Part shown: positions 43,143-54,927 of the stretch, one piece after another
How the letters are laid out: each line of letters begins with the position of its first letter
Position numbering within the stretch: the stretch's first letter is position 1
Assembly: GCF_036898095.1 (NCBI RefSeq)
Contig: NC_090763.1
Location: forward strand, 60,255,570-60,319,569
Length of the DNA stretch: 64,000 nt
From: Palaemon carinicauda
Lineage: Eukaryota > Arthropoda > Malacostraca > Decapoda > Palaemonidae
Reading direction: 5' to 3'
Notes under the pieces: generated by a model
Database searches by the model: none
Seen by the model: only the letters and a program-made list of their open reading frames with translations
Told to the model about the DNA's origin: nothing
Position numbers and translations under genes: made by a program

Positions 43143-44552
43143 TTTACCAAGGCACTTTCCTCAATTTTGGGGGTTAGCCGACATCAAACAAATGAACAAA
43201 AGGGGACCTTTCCTCTCTCCGCTCCTCCCAGCCTGATGAAGGATTCAGCAGAGTTTGGCTGGTACTGCTAGGGTGCCACAGTCCACCCTCCCCCGTTATC
43301 CACCACTGATGAAGTTTCATACGCTAAATCCCCTACTCCTGCTACCTCCGCAGTGACCAAGGTGCCAGAGGAAGCAGCAGGGCCTACCGGAACTGTCATA
43401 ATTGCTCGCCATTCATTCCTATTTCTAGCAAGCTCTCTTGCTTCTCGAACATCTATCATCCTATCACCCAGAGCTTTCTTCACTCCATCCATTCACCCAA
43501 ATCTCGGCTTTCCTCTTGTACTTCTCCCATCAACTCTTGCATTCATCACCTTCTTTAGAAGATAGCCAGTTTCAATTCTCTGAACATGGCCAAACCACCC
43601 CAACACATTCATATCCACTCTTGCTGCTAACTCATTTCTTACACCCGTTCTCACCCTCACTACTTCGTTCCTAAACATATCTAATTGAAATACACCAGTC
43701 ATACTCCTCAGACACTTCATCTCGCACACATTCAATTTCTGTCTCTCCGTCACTTTCATTCCCCACAACTGATCCATATATCACAGTTGGTACAATCCCT
43801 TTCTCATACAGAACTCTCTTTACATTCATGCCTAACCCTCTATTCTTTACCACTCCCTTCACTGCCCCTAACACTTTGCATCCTTCATTCACTCTCTGAC
43901 GTACATCTGCTTCCACTCCACCATATGCTGCAACAACAGATCCCAAGTAGTTAAACTGATCTACTTCCTCAAGTAACTCTCCATTCAACCTCGCATCACC
44001 CTCCCTTCTTGTGCATCTCATAACCTTACTCTTACCCACATTAACTCTCAACTTTCTTCTCACATACCCTTCCGAAGTCTCTCACTAATTGACTAAGCTT
44101 CTCTTCCAAGTCTGCAACCTGTACCGTATCATTCGCAAACAACAACTGATTTACTTCCCATTCATGATCACTCTCGTCTATCAGTTTCAATCCTCGACCA
44201 AGCACTCAAGCATTCACCTCTTTCACCACTCCATCAACTAAGAAGTTGAACAACCATGGCGACATCACACATCCCTGTCTCGGCCCCTCCCTCTCACTGG
44301 AAACCACTCGCTCATTTCATTTCCTATAATAACACACGCTTTACTACCTTTGTAGAAACTTTTCAATTCTTGTAACAACCTTCCACCAATTACATGTAAC
44401 CTCATCATATTCCACATTGCTTCCCTATCAACTCTATCATACGCTTTCTCCAGATCCATAAACGCCAACATACAACTTGCCTTTTGCTAAATATTTCTCG
44501 CATATCTGCCTAACGGTAAAAATCTGATTCATAAATCCCCTACCTCTTTTAA
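43143..44552 (-). pseudogene. Truncated, decayed RTE-like LINE (5'-truncated copy)
   Basis: Matches the intact LINE at 60474-63852 over its 3' part: the 3'UTR (TTTACCAAGGCACTTTCC), the C-terminal MDGVKKALGDR and TRGKPRFG, LRVNVGKSKVMRCTRREG and FMDLEKAYDRVDREAMWN. The region with FADDT keeps its length but has frame changes. Similarity starts at about 44552, at the position equivalent to about 61930 in the intact copy, so the 5' part (endonuclease and first RT motifs) is absent, as is usual for target-primed insertion. It has several frameshifts. Confidence 0.88.
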
Positions 44553-44816
44553 AAAGGTAATAAGAAAATAAACTACAGGAGAAGTAAAGAATAATTGATA
44601 AAAATATTTTAAGATCAGTAACGTTAAAATAGATCTGTCACATATAAATTATGAAGAGAGACTTATGTCAGCCAGTTCAACATAAAAACATTTTCTACAA
44701 GTTTAAACTTTTGAAGTTCTAGCAATTCGAATGCCTGATTACGAAGATCATTCCATAATCTGGTCACAGCTGGAATAAAACTTCTAAAATACTATACTGT
44801 GTAGTATTGAGCCTTA
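44553..44816 (-). mobile_element. LINE copy 6, piece 2 of 4
   Basis: Continues piece 1: GATCAGTAACGTTAAAATAG, AACTTTTGAAGTTCTAGC, GGTCACAGCTGGAATAAAAC and GTAGTATTGAGCCTTAT, in the same order as the uninterrupted copy at 8820-9105. Confidence 0.8.
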
Positions 44817-45265
44817 TTAGTCCGGGAGCTCACAGAGATTTGTATTACATTTCGAGTACAAAAGGTTTGATAGCTAAAATCATCAGCTAGTATGCTGGGG
44901 ATCCTCGAATGGTCATTCTTAAGTTATGCCGTTGGTGCGTTGAGTAGGGGGCGCAGCTTGAACTGCCCCCCAAATCCGGTTTAAATTGCATTTTGGAGTA
45001 CATCAACCAAACCTGTGATAAAAGTTTCGTTTTGGCACTGTGATTACAGATGTGCCATTCTTAAATGGCGCAATTGGTGCAAAACGCATTTAAGAAGGGC
45101 TCAAATGGGGCGCTACTGTCACATTTAAATCACAATTTGAGTACATCAATGAAAGTTTGTGGAAATATACATTAGAGCTTCCTGATGAAGAATCAGTAAT
45201 TCTTAAGTGTCAAATTTGGTGCAAAACCCATTTAAGAACGACCTAAAGAGGGCGCTATTTTTTTG
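44817..45265. repeat. Left terminal inverted repeat with about 143-bp subterminal units
   Basis: Complementary to 48270-48717 with few mismatches. It is itself built of diverged tandem units of roughly 143 bp, each with TTGGTGC.AAAC.CATTTAAG, GG.GCGCTA, GAGTACATCAA and CCTGATGAAGAATCA-like blocks. Two more diverged units continue inward to about 45415. Confidence 0.85.
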
Positions 45266-45559
45266 CACATTTAAAACACGTCTTACGTACATTAATGAAA
45301 CTTTGTAGAAATATTTTTTAGACCTTCCTGATAAAGGATCAACAGTTCTTAGGAGTTGAAGTTGGTGCAAAACATTTAAGAACGGCCTGAAGAGAGTGCA
45401 ATATTAGCACATGGAGGATTAACGTATATTTTCTAGTGACCATGACCTCTCTATGTACCATGAATAAAACTGTGAGAATCTTTGTTTTATATGATATAGA
45501 AGAACAAAGGAACTGCAAATTTATATATTTAGGTATTTATTTATACAAACAAAGTGCAC

Positions 45560-46010
45560 TGGTGAACAGTGAATACAAGAAAAGGTGAACTGGTGAAGAG
45601 TGAATGCAAGAAAAGGTGCACTGGTGAAGAGTGAATACAAGAAAAAGTACACTGGTGAAGAGTGAATTCAAGAAAAGTTTCACAGGTGAAGAGCGAATAC
45701 AAGAAAAGGTGCACTGGTGAAGAGTGAATTCAAGTAAAGGTTCACAGGTGAAGAGCGAATACAAGAAAAGGTGCACTGGTGAAGAGTGAATTCAAGAAAA
45801 GGTTCACAGGTGAAGAGCGAATACAAGAAAAGGTGTACTGGTGAAGAGTGAATGCAAGAAAAGGTGCACTGGTGAAGAGTGAATACAAGAAAAAGTACAT
45901 TGGTGAAGAGTGAATTCAAGAAAAGGCTCACAGGTGTAGAGCGAATACAAGAAAAGGTGCACTGGTGAAGAGTGAAAACAAGAAAAAGTGCATTGGTGAA
46001 GTGGAAATAC
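45560..46010. repeat. 31-bp minisatellite, about 14 copies
   Basis: The unit is GTGCACTGGTGAAGAGTGAA plus TACAAGAAAAG (31 bp). Variants alternate: TGCACTGG or TTCACAGG, and GAATACAAG, GAATTCAAG or GAATGCAAG, giving a higher-order pattern of two to three units. Three minus-strand frames through it are open because 31 is not a multiple of three and no unit contains a stop; these are not genes. Confidence 0.92.
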
Positions 46011-46366
46011 CATACGTGCCAATACTGTTTACAATTCGATCTTCATTTATGCTATTTAACTGGATATCATAATTTAATATCTAACTTATTTAACTCGTGA
46101 ATTATTTTCTTCTTTAAATGTAATGTTTCACACATTTTGTAAGATAGTAGTAGTCGTAGATATGGTAAAACATTGCTATCTAATAATATGCTTCTACAGG
46201 TGATGACCGGGCACTAACATGTCTATTTGCAAGTGATTATGCTCTTTGAAAACAAAACTGCCTTTTGATAGACACACTCATGTTAATTAGTGCACACATA
46301 CATGTTTCACATTTGCTATAAATCTATTGCTAAAGTTTATAAGATGAAACATTAAAACTGCTTATG

Positions 46367-46371
<5 letters not shown>

Positions 46372-46413
<42 letters not shown>
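46372..46413. repeat. (CT)n microsatellite
   Basis: CT run of about 42 bases, inside the long-TIR element. Confidence 0.95.
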
Positions 46414-46415
<2 letters not shown>

Positions 46416-46513
46416 TAGGAAAAGATATGTGAATATACTTATAATCATGAGTTCAACTAGTATTTACTGGTATAGTTAATTATCATCTCAGCCTGCCTTT
46501 CTGTAACAAGATT

Positions 46514-48262
46514 TTAGTCACCCTCATCACAACACTCATCTTCATCTGAAGATGCAATGTCCAAGTCGTCCTCATCATTGTCCGATGCTTCTAAATCATC
46601 TGTTTCTGGGATAAGGCATTCATGGAAATGCTCCCCTTCGAATCTAACCGGTTTGTAATGGCCATCAACCAACTGCCAGCCATTTTCTTCAGAGGGATGC
46701 TGCTCTATATGAGTTTGATCTGCTCTTTGTTGTTAGCAACAATAGAGGCACGCTCAATTTAAGGACTGAGCTTGTCTTCGTAAGGTAGTAGTCCACTTGC
46801 ATCTATGCCCTTCAAATTGGCTAGTAGGTATTTTCCATTTCGATTTGGTCCATGTCTTCATAAACTTCTCATACCTCAATTCATTCAGCCAAGTGTTTGC
46901 TCTATCCTCAGTTCCATACATTGTGGCTGTGAACCTCTGAAGAGCTTCATTCGTCGTACTAGAAATTATAGAGCTCATTGCCATTACTCTGAAAGTCTTC
47001 TGATAGTCAGGTTGCTTTCCTAGAGTTGGAGAGGCCTGACCTTCCCTTTTCTGACAAACGCTGATGCATACTCTGATCCTGTGAAGGCATGGAAAGCTGG
47101 CAATGCTGCACAAAGATATGGTATTAGTTCCTTCCATATTGCAGTCAGGCTGACTTAATGACGATTGCTCTTTGAAACTGTTCTTATATCCATCCGCAAT
47201 GTTGGCTGAAAGCTATTGCAGTGGTACAATAATTTCACTGCAATATCTGTGTCGGATGCTGTGACCACTGTGTCAATTCTCATGATCAACTGATAAGGGC
47301 TAATTCATCTACTGCGTTTCGCTGTATCATACCCTCTGTCACCTGGAACTTATAACATTCCCCTTAGACATCTAGGAAGACTTCACAATCGCCAAAAATT
47401 TTAGCATATAAAGAGTTTTGCCATTCATTGGTAGGAAACTGAGGTAACTGCTTCTTGAAGGACTTGGACTTTAGGGCATCGTTTAGATTTCTTGGCACTC
47501 GTCTCTGCTCTGACCCTGTGATGATGAAGGTTCTGTTGTCAGGTCCCCACCTATCTCTTTCAGTGTCCTTAATTGAAGTCTGTGGATAGTCATCAAAGTC
47601 TATGTGTATGCGTTTGGCTGACGTTGTTAAACTCTGGGTAAGAATACTTCTGCCTAGTCCTCTGTATGTGGGGACAAATTTAGTGGCAAGGTATGTAAGA
47701 GAAAATGTCCATCTATGATATAAGCACTGAAGTGCTTTGGCTGCTGTTCAAGACCTTTCAATTTACTCTCGATATATTAAAGAGTTCACTCCTATCGGTC
47801 TTTGACATCACTTCTTCAGGGCTGGTCAAGGACAGAGGTATTGGAATCAATGGGTACTGGAGAACATGCTGCATGTCATTGTCTCTTCTTGGTGGACAGT
47901 ACAAGGAGACGTCCCATCAGATCACGTGATCCCTTAAGCACTGCAACTTAAAGTGTTATTTATCCGACGATTGCTTGCTCAGCCATCTACAAAGGTTTTC
48001 AGCTTTTCCTTCTTTATTAGATTTTCAAACAAATTTTATTCAGATTACTCATGCAAGCCTGGATGCATTCCTTGTGCCTGACTTTTCCTTTGGTTGGTAC
48101 ACAGAGAAGGCATTCATGGATTTCATCATTGGTACCTTTTCCTGTTGAAATATTGTACAATACCTCTGAACCTTCCTGTGTTTCAAATAGATTGTTCGTA
48201 TCTAAGATTTGTTTGATGATTTTCTGAAGATCCTCATTGTCACGTTGAATTCGTCTTGGCCT
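46514..48262 (-). pseudogene. Decayed uncharacterised gene carried by the long-TIR element
   Basis: Minus-strand coding sequence broken by frameshifts and stops. In order from 48262 one reads RLRPRRIQRDNEDL, TNDEIHECLLCVPTKGKVRH, QYPLIPIPLSLTSPEEVMSK (about 47860), KFVPTYRGLGRS (about 47670), IHIDFDDYPQTSIKDTERD (about 47600), VPRNLNDALKSKSFKKQLPQ and NEWQNSLYAKIFGD (about 47400). Then come PDYQKTFRVMAMS (about 47000), LQRFTATMYG (about 46920), LNELRYEKFMKTW (about 46870), WQLVDGHYKPVRFEG (about 46660) and a very acidic C-terminus before a TAA at 46514-46516. The pattern recalls unnamed proteins that I remember as multicopy in invertebrate genomes. I know no function for them and no domain name. 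The 5' end runs into the TIR, so a start is not seen. Confidence 0.55.
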
Positions 48263-48269
48263 AAGACGA

Positions 48270-48717
48270 AAAATACCGCCCTCTTTAGGTCGTTCTTAAA
48301 TAGGTTTTGCACCAAATTTGACACTTAAGAATTACCGATTCTTCATCAGGAAGCTCTAAGGTATATTTCCAAAAACTTTCATTGATGTACTCAAATTGTG
48401 ATTTAAATATGACAGTAGCGCCCCATTTGAGCCCTTCTTAAATGCGTTTTGCACCAATTGCGCCATTTAAGAATGGCACATCTGTAATCACAGTGCCAAA
48501 ACGAAACTTTTATCACAGGTTTGGTTGATGTACTCCAAAATGCAATTTAAACCGGATTTGGGGGGCAGTTCAAGCTGCGCCCCCTACTCAACGCACCAAC
48601 GGCATAACTTAAGAATGACCATTCGAGGATCCCCATCATACTAGCTGATGATTTTAGCTATCAAACCTTTTGTACTCGAAATGTAATACAAATCTCTGTG
48701 AGCTCCCGCACTATATG
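48270..48717. repeat. Right terminal inverted repeat
   Basis: Reverse complement of 44817-45265: CTCTTTAGGTCGTTCTTAAA, GAATTACCGATTCTTCATCA, CAATTGCGCCATTTAAGAAT, CACAGTGCCAAAACGAAAC, GGATTTGGGGGGCAGTTCAA and CTCTGTGAGCTCCCGCACTA appear in the expected order. Confidence 0.85.
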
Positions 48718-49005
48718 ATGTAAAAGACATGACTCAGAATTAACTGCATGCCTAGTATTACATGCAGGATGGTACTGTCTGGGAAGATCTGAATGCAAAG
48801 GATGGTTAGAATTATGAAAATCATATGCAATATGCATATCAAACTAACTGAACCACAGTGCCATAGATTATAATCTCTAGGCCAGGAATAAAGAATTTAA
48901 TAGACCATAAGTTCTTGTCCAACAAACTAAGATGAGATTCACCAGCTGAAGATCAGACAGGAGAACAATACTGTATTAAAAACAAGATAGAACGAAAGAA
49001 TTAAA
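48718..49005 (-). mobile_element. LINE copy 6, piece 3 of 4 (RT C-terminal region)
   Basis: Resumes the LINE after the long-TIR element. On the minus strand it reads QYCSPV, GESHLSLLDKNLWSIKF and IPGL, the C-terminal part of a non-LTR reverse transcriptase (the usual ...YCSPVW...LD..... pattern). Stops are present. Confidence 0.75.
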
Positions 49006-49699
49006 ATTACAAATTTTAAAAACTTTGCATTTTTCCTAGCTATACAAACCTGAGCCACTTATATAGGTTATTCCTAGTCTCATTTTCTCTGTGACCAGAC
49101 AATCAAAGAAAAAGGACTTTGATTGCATTACATTAGAGTTGCTAAGCAACCACAGCGTATGGTGGCGCAGGGCGTTTTCTCATGACGCTCTTCACTTTCT
49201 CCTGGTCAAAAGACTTCAGGGGCAGTTGAGGCAGGATTTTTGTATAGCTAGGAAAAATAACCTTTTTTTAACTTTATAGTTTATTCCTACATGGATACAA
49301 ACTTTTAAGTCATTTACTAGAGAATCTTCCCTAGGTGGGAGGAAGTCTCCGTTAACAGGTATGCCCTTCCTCTCTAATAGATACGATTACTGTAATACTA
49401 AGTAATAGCAGATTACAAGTGGAAATTTGAACTGTGGAGCCACCTCATAAAGAGGCAAGACCATACAGGCAATCCAAGAGGAAATGTTTACTGCCAGGGG
49501 GAAGCTATATGAGCATCAAGAGTCACATAAAGAATATCTCCAATATATCATCAATAATAACCGAAAAATAAGGTATTCTTACTTGCATTAGGGCGAGATC
49601 CAAGTGAAGGATTCAAGACCATCCACCTTGATACCCATTACATATCCTTATAATGCAGAGAATAACTGATGCCTTTGATAAAAAGTTACATCTCTCGTA

Positions 49700-51140
49700 A
49701 AGCGTAAAATTGGATTATTTGTTATGCTGCAACAATAGGGCCTAAAGAGAAAGTGTTCAGTGACCTGTGTATACAATCTCTAAGATACTGGTCTGCAACA
49801 GTGGTTTGTCTCTTCCATAGACCAGCTTTGACAACTTGTGCTACAGAGTGGTTTTTGCAGAAGGCTAGGGTTGCGGCAAGACCACAGATATCATTTGCTA
49901 GAGGGGGTTCCCCTGGCAATGCTTTCCCTGAGGATTTATAAGCTCTCATGACTGTTTCTCTTTGAAACTGTGTTTTTGGATACTTTCTTTTTGGAGCAAC
50001 CAAAGCTCATGAACAAATTGGAAATTTTAGGCCTAATATAAGGCATTCTTTTCAGATGTTTTCGAACTGCTTTCACGGGACAAAGTAAAATGTCATCTCA
50101 GACATCAGGTACCTCTTTGAGAGTTAAGATTGTGAAAGAGTCAAATCAGATATCTTTTCCAATCAGATTCTTAGAGGTTTGGCCACAAATTGAGGAACAA
50201 AAGATAGGGATAGTTTTTTCCACATTCTGGAGTGTGACGTAAGATAACACAGACCATATAGTTCACATACTCTCTCAGCTGAAGCTAAGGCAATGAGGAA
50301 AATGGCTTTTAAGGTAAGGACCCAGTCTACTACTTTATGAATGGGTGTGTAGGGGGCTTTCCCTAAGGCCCTGAGACGTTGGTCTCATCCCAGGTAGGAT
50401 GTTTGAGATCTCGAGGAAGATAAAACTCTTCAAAACTCTGAATGAGAGCTGAGAGTTCCATGAAGAAGAGAGGTCAAGCCCTTTCAGTTTGAAGACTTGG
50501 CTCTAGGCTGAGCGGTAGCCTTTTACCACACTGACAGGAAGGGATCTTTTGTTCTTTAGGAATACAAAAAAGTTTGCAATCAGGGTAATAGTGGCCTTGA
50601 GTGGAGCAATATTCCCCCTACGATACCAATCACAAAAGATTTTCCACTTGGCCTGGTAGACTGCAGTGCCAGATTTTCAGAGATATCTAGAAGTTGTTTC
50701 GCAGTTGGTTTTGAAAAACCTTTCCTTCGGAGGAGATACTGGATAGTCTCCAGTCAGGAAGTGACAGGGAACGCACCACGTCGTGGAACTTTAAGTGTAG
50801 TTGTCGTAGCAGGTTTGGCCATTCTGGAAGTTCTCATGCAGGTCTGAATACTCTTCTGCTGCTGGCCACTTTGGAGCTACTCGTGTTACCCTGACTTCCT
50901 GGGATGTTCGGACTCTGTTCAGTGTCTGACCAATCAGACAGAACGGCGGAAAGGCGTAAAAGTCTAGTCCATCCAATAGGTACTGAAAAGCATCTTCCAT
51001 TACTGCAGCTTGGTCTGAGACTGGTGAGAAATACATACTAGGAGTTTGTGATTCAGGTGATTGGCGAACATGTACAGAGACGGGAAACCTCAAAAAGTCA
51101 AAATTCTCTTTGCCACCAGAGGAAGCAAAGACCATTCTGA
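49700..51140 (-). pseudogene. DIRS-d tyrosine recombinase, decayed
   Basis: The minus-strand frame 51135-50791 carries LDGLDFYAFPPFCLIGQTLN, the usual segment before the recombinase in DIRS pol (D.YAFPPF.L). The frame 50003-49722 carries the end of the recombinase: NDICGLAATLAF, AGLWKRQTTVADQYLRD and LGPIVAA. In DIRS recombinases the catalytic box is normally an HDxR-type motif before GLA, and the nucleophile is the Tyr of the YLRD box. Here Tyr is kept but the box reads NDIC, so both His and Arg are lost. The Cys codon is TGC, one transition from the Arg codon CGC. The middle (50003-50790) is too decayed to read. Confidence 0.7.
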
Positions 51141-51149
51141 ACAGACTGT

Positions 51150-52400
51150 TGTCCCTGATTGACTCAAATTTTCGGCAATGACGTTCTCTTCCTGGGGATG
51201 AACCTCGCCGAGATGGATATTGCTTTGGTCTGTTTCAACCTGAGTATCCCTACTGCTAGTTGGTAGAGCAGGAGAAAGGCTGCGCCTCCTTGTTTGGAGA
51301 TATAGTAACTACCATGGAGTTGTCCCTCATCAGCACCCTGGAGTGACCTTTCAGTCTCTGAGAAGTGGAGTAATGCTAGTTGCGCGGCTTTCATCACCAG
51401 GAAATTGGTGTGAAAGGCCTTGCCCTTATCTGACTATAGGCCCAAAATTTTTTCCCTTTCTAGGTGAGAACCTCACCCTTGGCGAGACGCATCCGAGAGC
51501 GGAAGGAATTGTGGGGAAGAAGCCTGAAGGGGGGTCCCTACAAACAGGTTCTCCTCTCTCAGCCATTAAATGTACTGTAGGTTCATCACAACCTCCTGGG
51601 GCAATGGCTGCAGGATGGTTGGATGTCGGCGATCACTGGGTCTTGAGAGCCCATTGTACCAAGCAAAGATGCATTCTCCCAAAGAGTACAAGTTTCTCCA
51701 AAGAGGAGAGATTGCCTAGAAGCTTCTACCACGTGTGGGCAGGAAGTGGCTTTTATTTCAGAAAGGTTTCTGCTATTTCCTTGAATATCAGGAGCTTGTC
51801 AGCATATGGAAAAGCTCTGACTTGGACTGAGTCTACTTCCATGCTCAAGTACCTGATGGATTGTTGAGGGACGAGGCTGGACTTCTCCAGGTTCAGTTGG
51901 ATCCCTAATTCCTTGCAAAGATCTAGTAGATCCCTATGCCACAACAGAGTAGCTCAGGATTCTACCAGCCAGTCATCTAGGTACCTAAATATCTTGATGC
52001 CCAAGGCATGAGCCTAGACTGAGATGAGGGCAAAAATTTTAGTGAAAACCTGAGGGGCTGTTGTCAGGCCGAAGCATAGCACCCTGAACTGGAAAATTTC
52101 ATCTCAAAAGGGAAACTTTTAATACTTCCTTGAGGCAGGATGAATTGGGACCTGAAAGTAGGCATCTTCAGGTCAATGGTCAGAGGGAAATCGTTCTTCC
52201 TAATGGCCTGAAGAATGGTGGCCAGTCTCCATTTTGAATTTTGTTTGCAGCAAAAACCGATTCAAACGAGAAAGGTCTATGACGGGTCTCCAACCTCCCG
52301 TCAGCTTTTCCACTAGAAATACATAGCAGAAGAAGCTTGTTGAGTCGTCTAAGACTTCTTCCCCAGCTCCTTTGGCCATCAATTTGGGTACTTCCTCTAA
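51150..52400 (-). pseudogene. DIRS-d reverse transcriptase and RNase H, decayed
   Basis: On the minus strand: VEKLTGGWRPVIDLSRLNRF (about 52270-52330), KFKMET (about 52225), traces of motif A and B at about 52060-52180, DLCKELGIQLNLEKSSLVPQ and IRYLSMEVDS (51750-51925), and RNase H-like YYISKQGGAA, YQLAVGILRLKQTKAISISA and RFIPRKR (51180-51310). The YLDDW box reads as YLDDWL at about 51970-51990 in another frame. Frameshifts and stops throughout make it non-functional. Confidence 0.75.
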
Positions 52401-53906
52401 TAAATAAGAGGAGGTCCTTTACTGAACTTTTCTAATAAAATGGTTGGATCATCACAGTCCTGGTAAGAGGTGGCAGACAGTCTATGAAAGGGGCTCGACA
52501 CCCTAAATGAAGGACCTCTACCTTCCAGGAGCAGGGCACGAAGACCGGTCACCTGAGCTAAAAGCTCTGTCAGCATCCTCCAACTGGTGGTAAGCTGGGA
52601 GACGTAGCCTACCTAGTAGGAGACTCTGCAACCGCATCCTCTACATACAGAGGGATGTCCTCTAGGGGCTTGCCTCCCGTGATGTTGCGAATCTATTGGA
52701 GGCAGAAGTCATCTCTGCTGGGAGGTAGGCATTCTTGGTGCCGCTGCCTTCCTCATCATAGGGGCATGTCCTAACTTCTCGACCTTTTCTATAGTCATAA
52801 CTACATCTGTGGGAGGGAACAGAGGAGAACTCACTAAGTCTGAGTTTCTCAGGGATAACACATACCTGGGTGACAACTGACAAGTCTATGGCTTTTGTCC
52901 CTTATTGTGAGAATTCCTCAAATTGCTTAATGGCGTGTTCTTATTTTATATTCTGTGTGACCGCATAGCGGGATACTGCTCCAGACCAGTGGTCAAGCCA
53001 AGAACAGGCTTGGATTGCGAAAATTGCTACTACCTCCGTGTTTGCCATTTCAGGACCTGAAAAGTTGGAGGTGAGGTTAGATAACTTATCAACTGGCATG
53101 GACAGTACCAGGTTATCAATGTCAATACGAAGTGGACTCGGTAAAGCACCATTGTACATAGAATCTTCTCTGGTGCGATCGGGCCAAGGGCAGTAATTTT
53201 GAGGACCTGCTAAACTTGAGAGAATTCTCAGGCGCTGGAAATTGGATGTTATGCAAATCTAGCGTGTCCTGTGGCAATGACTTTGTGATTGTGGGAAGAC
53301 GGAATCGATAACACACAGTCTGTTAACAGTTTGCATGTGAAGAGGCTTGTCCAGTTCATCCAGGCGTTGGACGAGACTCATAATTTTAATAAATTAATGC
53401 CTCTGAGCATAGACATCAGGACCTCATGGGAAACAACATCAGCTGAGTTGATGCTCGTGCACACAGCGAGGTTCTCCAGAGACTCATTAATAGTGGTAAT
53501 ATCATGGTCAAGTGATTGTTCCTCTTTTGGGCAGCTTTCACAATTATAGCATGATTCTTAGTTTTTCCTCGGACGTCCTTCCTTTCCCTTGCTGTGTTCA
53601 TATTGTGATGGGAATAGGATGCGGAGAAAAAATGGGAGGAGTCCAACTCCCTCCCATTAAAAGCGTATTCACCTCTAGCAGCAGAGTGCGAGGACGAAGT
53701 ACTGAAGTCCCTTTCTAAACTCTATCTATGAGGGGAGAAGGAATTCCCCATTGGATGGCATCTGGAACGACTACGGCATGGACCTCACCTACGGCACTCA
53801 ACAAAGGTGACCTCATCTGTATCAGTTGGGTGTGTAACTCGTGGGAAGGGAGGAAACACTTCCTGTCCCTTATCTGCTCTCCATAACTGTAAAGAATCAT
53901 CTGAAA
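52400..53906 (-). pseudogene. DIRS-d gag-like C-terminal part
   Basis: Minus-strand frames give short open pieces only. SCSWLDHWSGAV-like residues at about 52970-53020 match SSWLDWWASTL of DIRS-c gag, and QLPPTS/EDADRAF-like pieces near 52560 lie before the RT. The Tigger insertion at 53907 cuts the gag. Confidence 0.5.
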
Positions 53907-53908
53907 TA

Positions 53909-53921
53909 CAGTGAACCCTCG
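53909..53921. repeat. Tigger left terminal inverted repeat
   Basis: CAGTGAACCCTCG, perfect inverse of the right end; preceded by TA. Confidence 0.93.
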
Positions 53922-54584
53922 TTTATCGCGGTAGATAGGTTCCAGACGCGGGCGCGATAGGTGAAAATCCGCGAAGTAGTGACAGCATATTTACCTATTT
54001 ATTTAACATGTATATTCGGACTTTTAAAACCTTCCCTTGTACGTAGTACTGTTAACAAACCACCCTTTACACCCTGTAATGTACAGAACACTTAATGCAT
54101 GTACTACAGCACCCTAAACTAAAACAGGCACAAATATTAAAGGCGATTTTATATCATGTGTTTCCTAAACACCTAAAAAGCACGATAAAAAATGGCAACC
54201 AATGTTTTGTTTACGTTCATCTCTGATCATAATGAAGAAACAAACTCATTTAGTGTACACATATATGTACGTATGGTTAGTTTTTGCATCGATTATATTG
54301 ATTATACAGTACTGTATGTTGATTTTTTTATTACCAATGTTTTAGTTTACGTATTTTTCTTAGGACTTCCAAATGAAATCTTTTTCTTTATGACGCCGCC
54401 TGAAACGACGGCGTGTACGCTCAGTAAACAACCACGCTCAGAACAAACAAGGCATTTAACACGCATGATGATAGTGATAAATAATGATACAGTACATACA
54501 GTATTTACAGTACAAAGCATTTACAAAATATGTTACCTTACAAATATAAATTATACAGTACTTGTACGTAGCAAAGCAGGAAAA

Positions 54585-54591
<7 letters not shown>

Positions 54592-54652
<61 letters not shown>
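54592..54652. repeat. (GA)n microsatellite
   Basis: GA run of about 60 bases inside the Tigger, between its end and the transposase gene. Confidence 0.96.
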
Positions 54653-54656
<4 letters not shown>

Positions 54657-54927
54657 TTTACGTACGTAAATGTAAATTTTAAACAAAAAAAATATGATAG
54701 GTTACAACATGTAGACTTTTAAAACCTTCCCTTTAACTTAATGCATACAGTACGTACAGTACTAAACTATAAAACAGGTTAAAGTAAAAAATAAAGATTG
54801 TTACTGTACTCACCACGAAAGAAGTTCCAGAAAAACTTGAATGACGATGGCGATGAATTTGCTGCACAGTAGAAATGATGATGATGAAGCTGATGATGTG
54901 TTCTACTGTGCAGTCAATGATAGTATT

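Larger units (their letters stand above)
44817..48717. mobile_element. Long-TIR DNA element (3.9 kb) with uncharacterised gene
   Basis: The ends are inverted repeats of about 450 bp (44817-45265 and 48270-48717), starting TAGTCCGGGAGCTCACAG on the left and TAGTGCGGGAGCTCACAG on the complement of the right. The flanking LINE shows TAT on both sides, a likely 3-bp target duplication: without the insert the LINE reads GAGCC-T-TAT-GATG as in other copies. Inside are a 31-bp minisatellite (45560-46010), a (CT)n and a broken minus-strand gene (46514-48262). I cannot assign a superfamily: the ends do not match CACTA orientation, and no DDE motif was seen. Confidence 0.75.

Noticed and set aside
45537..46022. 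Minus-strand frames with repeated LFTSAPFLVF-like units, and a CRISPR-like look
   Set aside because: A 31-bp tandem minisatellite without stops. Units adjoin directly with no spacers, so it is neither a protein gene nor a CRISPR array.
44817..48717. Classification of the long-TIR element as CACTA (EnSpm)
   Set aside because: A 3-bp duplication would fit, but CACTA elements begin with CACTA and end with TAGTG; here the order is reversed and no CACTA transposase motif is visible.
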